Below the pieces are notes generated by a model. The model searched no databases and was not told where the DNA came from. It worked only from the letters and a program-made list of their open reading frames with translations. The translations under genes were made by a program, and so were the position numbers. 8,154 bases of DNA from Nitrosopumilales archaeon (GTDB lineage Archaea; Thermoproteota; Nitrososphaeria; Nitrososphaerales; Nitrosopumilaceae), in NCBI GenBank assembly GCA_025350175.1, contig JANXYF010000204.1, positions 1-8,154 of the forward strand, read 5' to 3'. Positions 1 to 4,238 of the stretch are shown one piece after another (position 1 is the stretch's first letter; each line of letters starts with the position of its first letter).

Positions 1-2
1 TC

Positions 3-98
3 AATTTCTGTTCAAAAATAGTTCAGTTTGGTCATCGTGATGGGGGTTGCAGAATTAATGATGAAACCAATTTGGACATGATTTGGAAACTTGTTTAA
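3..98 (+). CDS. Possible C-terminal end of an upstream protein (partial)
   Basis: One forward frame is open from the window edge for 31 codons and ends in TAA at 96-98. The residues are of mixed composition (two Cys, several charged residues, a hydrophobic end M-I-W-K-L-V) and look compatible with a real protein tail. The other two forward frames stop within the first 40 bases. No family is recognisable from so few residues, and a chance open frame of this length is quite possible. If real, its stop codon lies inside the TATA-like box of the next transcription unit. Confidence 0.25.
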   Translation, partial: NFCSKIVQFGHRDGGCRINDETNLDMIWKLV

Positions 99-100
99 TA
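94..100 (+). promoter_or_regulatory. TATA-like box ahead of the mini-ORF and DipZ-like gene
   Basis: The sequence TTTAATA is the only good TATA-like element ahead of the DipZ-like gene. Archaeal transcription starts about 25 bases downstream of the box centre, which puts the RNA 5' end near 121-126. That is at the ATG of the mini-ORF (126), not at the ATG of the large gene (197). The stretch 167-172, where a box for a leaderless start at 197 would have to sit, is pyrimidine-rich without a TATA motif. Confidence 0.45.
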
Positions 101-125
101 ACTACGGTTTACCAAAATAACTAAA

Positions 126-200
126 ATGAAGAACAAACCAACTTGCCGCAATTGCAAGTTTTCCACTTTTGAACAATCTACTTTTGAGTTGAAAATATGA
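126..200 (+). CDS. Candidate 24-codon leader ORF with a Cys-x-x-Cys motif
   Basis: An ATG at 126 opens a 24-codon frame whose TGA (198-200) overlaps the ATG (197) of the DipZ-like gene in an ATGA arrangement. Such overlaps allow coupled termination and re-initiation. The peptide is hydrophilic and contains C7-R-N-C10. The TATA-like box at 94-100 would give an mRNA starting at or just before this ATG, so the ORF could be translated from a leaderless transcript. The two Cys codons lie in or beside a perfect hairpin. I do not recognise a family. It may be a real microprotein, a regulatory leader peptide, or a chance ORF in a 5' untranslated region. Confidence 0.3.
   Translation: MKNKPTCRNCKFSTFEQSTFELKI
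140..160 (+). promoter_or_regulatory. 7-bp hairpin in the leader, followed by a short T run
   Basis: AACTTGC (140-146) and GCAAGTT (154-160) are perfect complements around a 7-base loop. The stem is followed by a few T residues (159-162). Nested inside is the 8-base perfect palindrome GCAATTGC (148-155). The hairpin spans the Cys-x-x-Cys codons of the mini-ORF. It could act as an RNA structure controlling read-through into, or re-initiation at, the DipZ-like gene, or as a DNA site for a dimeric regulator. Neither role is established. Confidence 0.35.
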
Positions 201-1327
201 AAAGTGAGATCAAGACTTCAATAATAATTGCAATGATTCTAGTAGTAGCTATAGGAGGAGTTGGATATTATTTTACTACACTAGACAAACAGACTGAAAA
301 TACTGTACCAATTCAGGAAACAGGCAATTCAAAGTCTGGAGATATCCACACAATATCACAAGTAGACGAGAATCAATATCCAGTAGCACCAGATCTTGTT
401 GGAATATCAGGTTATGTCAACACTACGCCTGAACAGCTCAAGACATCCATGAAAGACAAAGTGATACTATATGATTTTTGGACATATAGCTGCATAAATT
501 GTATCAGAACGTTTCCATATCTGAAAGCATGGAATGAAAAATACGCTGACAAGGGGTTGCTCATAATTGGAGTTCATTCACCTGAATTTGAATTTGAAAA
601 AGATATCAACAATGTAAAGATGGCAGTACAAAAATACAATCTTACATATCCTGTTGTACTTGATAGTGATCATGATACATGGAATAATTTTGGGAATAGG
701 TACTGGCCTGGTGAATATCTTGCTGATTCGACAGGTCACATTAGACATACCCACTTTGGAGAAGGCTCGTATGACGAAACTGAAAAAATGATACAACAGC
801 TTTTGGATGAGCGAAGTCAGCGTCTTGGGCTCAACGTTACTGCAGATCAGTCACTTGTAGGTATTAAGCAGCATGAGTTTGCAGACCAACAAACTCCTGA
901 ACTATACTTTGGATATAACTTTGCTTCTGGAAGAGACTTTCTTGGAAATTCCAAAGGGTTCCAAGCAGGACAGACAGTAACATATGCCATACCCTCAGAC
1001 TTGCAGCAAGATCACTTCTATCTGGAAGGGCAATGGCAAAATCTTCCAGACAGTATGAAACTTGCATCTCCTAATGGAAAGATAGTTTTACCGTATTATG
1101 CAAAGGATGTACATATAGTTGCAACAGGTCCGCATGTTGATATTCAAGTACAACTAGATGGCAAACCCGTATCTCTAGATAATGCAGGACAAGATTTACA
1201 GAACAGTCAAGCACACATAGCAGAAAATAGATTGTACAACATAATTTCCTCAAAGCAAGCTGGATCGCATACATTGATCATAACGGGACATCCCGGATTT
1301 GAAATATTTACGTTCACGTTTGGCTAG
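197..1327 (+). CDS. Membrane-anchored thioredoxin-fold protein, DipZ C-terminal type
   Basis: This 376-residue protein has an uncleaved-looking N-terminal membrane anchor (about residues 8-27) after a short basic start, which places the rest outside the cell membrane. A thioredoxin/TlpA-like domain follows (about 65-205). Its active site is C99-I-N-C102 within the pattern FWTYSCINC, and a probable cis-proline is P171 in WPGEYL, followed by HFGEGSYDETE. From about residue 230 to the end there is a second domain beginning TPELYFGY and ending FTFTFG. This matches my memory of the C-terminal domain of mycobacterial DipZ, a cytochrome c biogenesis/disulfide reductase homologue. Unlike full-length DipZ, no CcdA-like multi-helix part is present, so electrons would have to come from another protein. 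A thiol-disulfide exchange role on exported proteins is likely; the partner is unknown. There is no clear Shine-Dalgarno sequence, and the start overlaps the stop of the mini-ORF. Confidence 0.85.
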   Translation: MKSEIKTSIIIAMILVVAIGGVGYYFTTLDKQTENTVPIQETGNSKSGDIHTISQVDENQYPVAPDLVGISGYVNTTPEQLKTSMKDKVILYDFWTYSCINCIRTFPYLKAWNEKYADKGLLIIGVHSPEFEFEKDINNVKMAVQKYNLTYPVVLDSDHDTWNNFGNRYWPGEYLADSTGHIRHTHFGEGSYDETEKMIQQLLDERSQRLGLNVTADQSLVGIKQHEFADQQTPELYFGYNFASGRDFLGNSKGFQAGQTVTYAIPSDLQQDHFYLEGQWQNLPDSMKLASPNGKIVLPYYAKDVHIVATGPHVDIQVQLDGKPVSLDNAGQDLQNSQAHIAENRLYNIISSKQAGSHTLIITGHPGFEIFTFTFG

Positions 1328-1328
1328 C

Positions 1329-1345
1329 TAATTTTTTATTTGTTG
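1329..1345 (+). terminator. T-tract terminator after the DipZ-like gene
   Basis: A run of six T (1332-1337) followed by ATTTG lies directly after the TAG stop. Archaeal RNA polymerase often terminates at such T-rich tracts without a hairpin. Position and composition are the only evidence. Confidence 0.45.
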
Positions 1346-1600
1346 TAATAATTCCAAAAATAACACGATAGGTTGCTTTTGTTCTGGGAAATCTCTGAGA
1401 CTTTTCTTTATTAATTAAATCCTCCATGTGTAGCAAGTGTAGAAACACTCACTGGAGTAGAAATTTCTGGTATGGATTACAAACAAGTAACACCTGAGTC
1501 TTGACATTGACAAAATGAAAACTTCTTTCATGATAGGAATAGTCTAGATAGTAAACACGGATAAGAAAATAGTGAGGTCTCACCATTTACCCAGGCCAAA

Positions 1601-1643
1601 ATGGGATAAAAATTAAATTCAAGTATATACTATGACATCCCAT
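1601..1643. repeat. Nested inverted repeats ATGGGAT/ATCCCAT around AGTATATACT
   Basis: ATGGGAT (1601-1607) and ATCCCAT (1637-1643) are perfect complements 29 bases apart. Between them lie an A5 run (1608-1612, T5 on the minus strand) and the perfect 10-base palindrome AGTATATACT (1622-1631). On the minus strand this lies about 70-110 bases past the radical SAM stop codon. It could therefore form the 3' end structure of that transcript. On the plus strand the same AT-rich stretch is 20-25 bases before a small ATG at 1632. Confidence 0.4.
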
Positions 1644-1724
1644 GATTCAAACAAACAATTGTTGAGTCTCAAAAGCAAATCTGACGTACTGGCTTTCCCT
1701 GTGGACCCACTTAAAATCCTCTAA
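1632..1724 (+). CDS. Small ORF of 30 codons, doubtful
   Basis: An ATG at 1632 opens 30 codons ending in TAA at 1722-1724. It overlaps the end of the convergent radical SAM gene by 14 bases. The predicted peptide starts hydrophilic (MTSHDSNKQ) and ends more hydrophobic (FPVDPLKIL). The AT-rich stretch around 1608-1617 lies at about the right distance for a TATA box with a leaderless start. No family is recognised. It may be chance, or the surviving start of a gene whose remainder has been lost. Confidence 0.2.
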   Translation: MTSHDSNKQLLSLKSKSDVLAFPVDPLKIL

Positions 1725-2598
1725 GACCTACTGGTCTGCATAATTCTGGGTGTGCCCTTAGGTGAGAAATTTTCTGAAGCATGGACTGTTTGTCCTGTGG
1801 AAAAGTTCCACCTATTGGATAAGCATTTGAACCATGGTTTGCGCGAAAGACAACTTCAGTACTGGGTTCCATTTTTGATATTAGCAGTTCTAATTCATCT
1901 AGAGCCTCAGAATCATCAATTGGTAAAAATGGTTCCTTGAATTTTGTTAGAAATTCATCACGTATGCCATCTTCCAAATGCAAAGTAAGTGTTCCAACAT
2001 AATGAGGAGCAGACGCACTCAAAACTTTGGCAGTTTCTTCTATATGCTGTTTTGAGTAGGTCTTTCCACCAAGACCTAGAATGATCATGCATGATATTGT
2101 GTATCCAGCATCTTTTGCCTTTTGACATGCCATTGTGATTGTCTGACCTGTAGCTCCCTTGGTAACTTTTTTGAGAATTATGTCTGAACCACTCTCTATT
2201 CCAATGTAAAACATTGTCAGTCCCGCATCATACAGTTTTTTGAGATCCTCGGGAGATTTTTTCAGAATGTTTTGCGGCATGGCATAACATGAGATTCGTT
2301 CAAAGTTTGGAAATTTCTCACGTAGATAATTTAGAATCTGAAGCATCCTTTCAGTTGACAAGTTAAGTGCGTCACCATCTGCAAGAAATATTCTATCGCT
2401 GTTAGGCATATGTTTTGCAGCAAGATCTATTTCCATTTTGATCTCTTCCCAAGGTCTTTCAGAGTATTCCTTTGAGCGATACATGTTACAGTATGAACAT
2501 TTGTTAAATGAACAACCCAGTGTAACCTGAAAAATTAATGACTTTGCTTCAGACGGAGGCCTGTAAAGAGGATAATCATAGTCCAACATTGACTTCAT
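1711..2598 (-). CDS. Radical SAM protein with a Cx4CxxC cluster motif (COG1032-like)
   Basis: The 295-residue product carries the cluster motif C29-SFNK-C34-SY-C37 within VTLGCSFNKCSYCNMYR. Its first two Cys are four residues apart instead of the usual three. This spacing is typical of a family of archaeal and bacterial radical SAM proteins I recall as GCSHNKC-x-FC-x-MY. Other expected elements are GDAL (75-78), where the GGE-type motif that contacts S-adenosylmethionine lies, and IGIESGS (132-138). The C-terminal pattern FRANHGSN...GGTFPQDK is also characteristic of the family. The protein should bind one [4Fe-4S] cluster and generate a 5'-deoxyadenosyl radical; the substrate is unknown. The start at 2598 gives the expected N-terminus; an in-frame Met at residue 4 is an alternative. 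The gene is divergent from the winged-helix gene across 122 bases. Confidence 0.85.
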   Translation of the reverse strand: MKSMLDYDYPLYRPPSEAKSLIFQVTLGCSFNKCSYCNMYRSKEYSERPWEEIKMEIDLAAKHMPNSDRIFLADGDALNLSTERMLQILNYLREKFPNFERISCYAMPQNILKKSPEDLKKLYDAGLTMFYIGIESGSDIILKKVTKGATGQTITMACQKAKDAGYTISCMIILGLGGKTYSKQHIEETAKVLSASAPHYVGTLTLHLEDGIRDEFLTKFKEPFLPIDDSEALDELELLISKMEPSTEVVFRANHGSNAYPIGGTFPQDKQSMLQKISHLRAHPELCRPVGLRGF

Positions 2599-2720
2599 CT
2601 AGACTCGATCTATCTTATCAGTTATTCGGTATATGTTAAAAATAATTTTTTAGATTTTACATGCATCAAGGCTCTAATCCAATAAAGATCTATTAATTAA
2701 CTGATGATACACGAATATAC
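2599..2720. promoter_or_regulatory. Divergent promoter region between radical SAM and winged-helix genes
   Basis: This 122-base region must hold the promoters of both flanking genes. On the plus strand TATTAATTAA (2691-2700) has its centre about 25 bases before the ATG at 2721, so the winged-helix mRNA should be leaderless. On the minus strand the AT-rich stretch 2630-2640 (TTTAACATATA read on that strand) is a weaker candidate box about 35 bases before the ATG at 2598. ATGCAT (2661-2666) is a short palindrome between them. No strong operator dyad was seen. Confidence 0.45.
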
Positions 2721-3023
2721 ATGCCTGCAGATCCATATGCTAAACGTTTACTCTGGTTTGTATTTATGGGCTCAAGAGGCGGATTAAACAGAATTCGTTT
2801 TATTTCTCATATTCGTAATAAACCGCTTAATGCAAATCAACTTGCCAAAGAGATGAATCTTGACTATAAAGCAATACAGCATCATGTAGGAGTTCTTGAA
2901 AAGAACAATTTGATAACTCGAGTAGGTGACAAATATGGTGCAACATTTTTCATATCTACATTTCTTGAGGTGAATTTAGAAGTCTTTGATGAAATTGTAA
3001 GCAAATTGGAAAAAAGTACATAA
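2721..3023 (+). CDS. Small winged-helix DNA-binding regulator (ArsR-like)
   Basis: This 100-residue protein fits a single winged helix-turn-helix domain. The N-terminal stretch with GSRGGLNRIRF (17-27) is typical of a small archaeal family that I recall as TRGGENR-like. The helix-turn-helix covers about residues 37-61 (NANQLAKEMNLDYKAIQHHV), with the recognition helix near 48-61. The wing lies near 66-79 and includes KYGATFFIS. A short C-terminal helix may serve dimerisation. There is no ligand-binding domain and no metal-binding Cys pair, so the inducer cannot be read from the sequence. The gene probably forms a unit with the membrane protein 25 bases downstream, a pairing I associate with archaeal genomes. 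It may control itself and the divergent radical SAM gene. Confidence 0.8.
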   Translation: MPADPYAKRLLWFVFMGSRGGLNRIRFISHIRNKPLNANQLAKEMNLDYKAIQHHVGVLEKNNLITRVGDKYGATFFISTFLEVNLEVFDEIVSKLEKST

Positions 3024-3048
3024 GCAAAGTGAGGGTGAATATTTTCAA

Positions 3049-3333
3049 ATGGAACCAATAATGACTGCAAGCACAATCGTATCTGGAGCTAACATGATAG
3101 CACTTGGAGTGTTAATCGGAGTTTTTGCCAAAATGTATTCAAGAACCAAAGCGCAATTACCTTTGGGGATGATATTTTTTGCAGGTCTATTGTTTTTACA
3201 TAATGTGATTGGAGTCTATGCATACTTTTCAATGATGGAGCTATATGCAGCTGCACTATTACCATACTTGTTAGCAGTACACGTAGCAGAACTTGCAGGT
3301 ATTCTAATATTTTTGAGAATAACTCTGCAATAG
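3049..3333 (+). CDS. Small membrane protein with three predicted helices
   Basis: The 94-residue product is mostly hydrophobic with three likely membrane helices at about residues 8-28, 36-58 and 64-90. A short basic loop (YSRTKAQ) lies between the first two. It resembles the small three-helix proteins often encoded right after single-domain winged-helix regulators in archaea (the haloarchaeal DUF7521 type). That comparison is from memory, and the molecular role is unknown. A purine-rich GAGGGTGA lies about 10 bases before the ATG, a plausible ribosome binding site for an internal operon gene, unlike the leaderless starts elsewhere. A second in-frame ATG at 3061 is possible. The likely role is as a membrane partner or sensor for the regulator, by inference from position only. 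Confidence 0.6.
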   Translation: MEPIMTASTIVSGANMIALGVLIGVFAKMYSRTKAQLPLGMIFFAGLLFLHNVIGVYAYFSMMELYAAALLPYLLAVHVAELAGILIFLRITLQ

Positions 3334-3337
3334 ATTT

Positions 3338-3346
3338 GATTTATTT
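3338..3346 (+). promoter_or_regulatory. TATA-like box for the membrane protein-RNase H unit
   Basis: GATTTATTT is centred about 26 bases before the ATG at 3369, fitting a leaderless start. It begins only a few bases after the stop of the preceding gene, so read-through from upstream is also possible. Confidence 0.35.
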
Positions 3347-3368
3347 GTAAGAGAAACAAAATCTTTCT

Positions 3369-3821
3369 ATGAAGGAGCAGTACAAAGAATATCTAAAACT
3401 TAACAAGAATATCCTCCTAGGATTCTTGGCATCAATTGTAGTTTCTGCAATTGTTGCACAAATGTTTTCAAATCAACAAAATTATGTTAACGCTACTATC
3501 ACTTTAGGTGTTGATTATATCGTATATTTCTCTACTTTTGGTACTCTATTTTATTTTGATAACAAGAACAAATATCTTCTCAAATCTGGTGAGGTAGACA
3601 AGGCAGGTCTTAGACGAGATCTGATAAAAGTAATATCTTCTCTTGGAATAGGTGAAGTAGTTTATACAATCTGCAGGTGGTCTCTTCAATACTATCTACT
3701 CACAAATTCTTATCAGCCATATATTGCGTCACTTATGTCACAATCTATGTCGACTGTAATCTACATGATAACTGTAAACCTAAGTGTGAAATACATGAGG
3801 CTATACAAAGATGGCTCTTAG
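3369..3821 (+). CDS. Hypothetical four-helix membrane protein
   Basis: I do not recognise this 150-residue protein. It has a basic, hydrophilic N-terminus and four likely membrane helices at about 15-33, 43-63, 86-111 and 117-140. A basic loop (66-85, with K and the pair R82-R83) lies between helices two and three, so both ends are probably cytoplasmic. Polar or charged residues fall within the predicted helices (D49, E96, R103), which suggests a function in the membrane and not a simple anchor. The size and helix count recall GtrA-like small membrane proteins, but I see no diagnostic motif. Its last 11 bases overlap the start of the RNase HI-like gene in another frame, so translation of the two is probably coupled. 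Confidence 0.65.
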   Translation: MKEQYKEYLKLNKNILLGFLASIVVSAIVAQMFSNQQNYVNATITLGVDYIVYFSTFGTLFYFDNKNKYLLKSGEVDKAGLRRDLIKVISSLGIGEVVYTICRWSLQYYLLTNSYQPYIASLMSQSMSTVIYMITVNLSVKYMRLYKDGS

Positions 3822-4167
3822 CATATTTGTTGATGGCTCTGGTGGTTCTAATTCGGGATTTGGATTCTTTGTTAAAGAGACAGGGGAATCATTTTATAAA
3901 AAAGAAGATAACATAACCAATAACCAAGCCGAATACATGGCTATAATTTCGGTTCTAAAAAAATTCTCTAATATACAAAATGAAGTTGTAATTTATAGCG
4001 ACTCTAAAAATACGGTTTCACAATTAAACCATGAATATGCTATAAACAATGAGCAGTTAAGAAGTCTTGCAAGGGAAGCATGGGAATTGATACCCAAGTT
4101 TGCAAATTTAAAGATAAAATGGATTCCAAGAAATGAAAATATAGCTGGAAAAATGCTTGGCAGCTAA
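3811..4167 (+). CDS. rnhA: Compact RNase HI-like protein lacking the fourth catalytic Asp
   Basis: This 118-residue protein has the RNase H fold signature in order: first strand FVDGSGG with D8, then TNNQAEYMA with E41, then VIYSDSKN with D64. The C-terminus should carry the fourth acidic residue in an N-x-A-D-x-L-A context. Here the sequence is NENIAGKMLGS, with G113 at that position and E109 four residues earlier. E. coli RNase HI uses D10, E48, D70 and D134 and is about 155 residues, so this copy is short and lacks the basic protrusion. It may cleave RNA in RNA-DNA hybrids using another carboxylate, have altered activity, or only bind hybrids. The alternative N-terminus at M1 is fixed by the nearby first catalytic strand. 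Its start overlaps the membrane-protein gene by 11 bases. Confidence 0.8.
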   Translation: MALSIFVDGSGGSNSGFGFFVKETGESFYKKEDNITNNQAEYMAIISVLKKFSNIQNEVVIYSDSKNTVSQLNHEYAINNEQLRSLAREAWELIPKFANLKIKWIPRNENIAGKMLGS

Positions 4168-4170
4168 GTG

Positions 4171-4197
4171 CCAATCTATTGAGATCAATTCTCTTGG
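4171..4197. promoter_or_regulatory. Imperfect dyad just upstream of the synthetase promoter
   Basis: CCAA (4171-4174) and GAGA (4181-4184) pair with TCTC (4190-4193) and TTGG (4194-4197), with a 6-base bulge on one side. TTGA-GA-TCAA (4179-4188) is an overlapping dyad. It ends seven bases before the TATA-like box, where an activator or repressor might bind. It could also be part of the 3' end of the RNase H transcript. Confidence 0.25.
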
Positions 4198-4203
4198 ATA
4201 AAC

Positions 4204-4211
4204 TTATTATA
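4204..4211 (+). promoter_or_regulatory. TATA-like box for the 4-hydroxybutyrate-CoA synthetase gene
   Basis: TTATTATA is centred about 31 bases before the ATG at 4239, predicting an RNA start a few bases ahead of the start codon. A CGGAG at 4221-4225 could be a weak ribosome binding site if the RNA started earlier. Confidence 0.45.
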
Positions 4212-4238
4212 CAAATCAGTCGGAGTCCATCTCATTAA

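Larger units (their letters stand above)
1328..1710. other. Gene-poor spacer between convergent genes, with several palindromes
   Basis: These 383 bases have no long ORF in any frame and no tRNA-like or rRNA-like sequence. Small perfect dyads are frequent: TTAATTAA (1411-1418), a stem AGTGT/ACACT with loop AGAA (1436-1449), AGAAATTTCT (1459-1468), GTGAG/CTCAC with a 2-base centre (1572-1583), and AGTATATACT (1622-1631) inside a 7-base inverted repeat ATGGGAT/ATCCCAT (1601-1643). Short peptide-like stretches exist, for instance a frame through 1415-1501 and a frame through 1515-1724 broken by stops at 1545 and 1614. They match no family I know. The spacer could be decayed coding DNA, a non-coding RNA locus, or plain spacer. 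Confidence 0.5.

Noticed and set aside
578..1274. Three minus-strand ORFs of 67-72 codons
   Set aside because: All are complementary to the thioredoxin-fold gene, whose CxxC and C-terminal domain motifs fix the plus strand as coding.
1426..1497. 23-codon ORF starting Met-Cys-Ser-Lys-Cys, resembling a tiny zinc-binding peptide
   Set aside because: The TATA-like TTAATTAA is only about 10 bases upstream, there is no second Cys pair, and an overlapping frame looks equally protein-like. Chance is more likely.
1415..1531. 38-codon minus-strand ORF in the spacer
   Set aside because: Its composition is rich in Tyr, Cys, Phe and Arg without pattern, there is no promoter or ribosome binding site, and it matches no family.
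1752..1940. 62-codon plus-strand ORF
   Set aside because: It is antisense to the 3' part of the radical SAM gene, whose motifs establish the coding strand.
3677..3916. 79-codon plus-strand ORF spanning the membrane protein and RNase H boundary
   Set aside because: It runs in the third frame across two better-supported overlapping genes and has no motif; it is an alternative-frame shadow.
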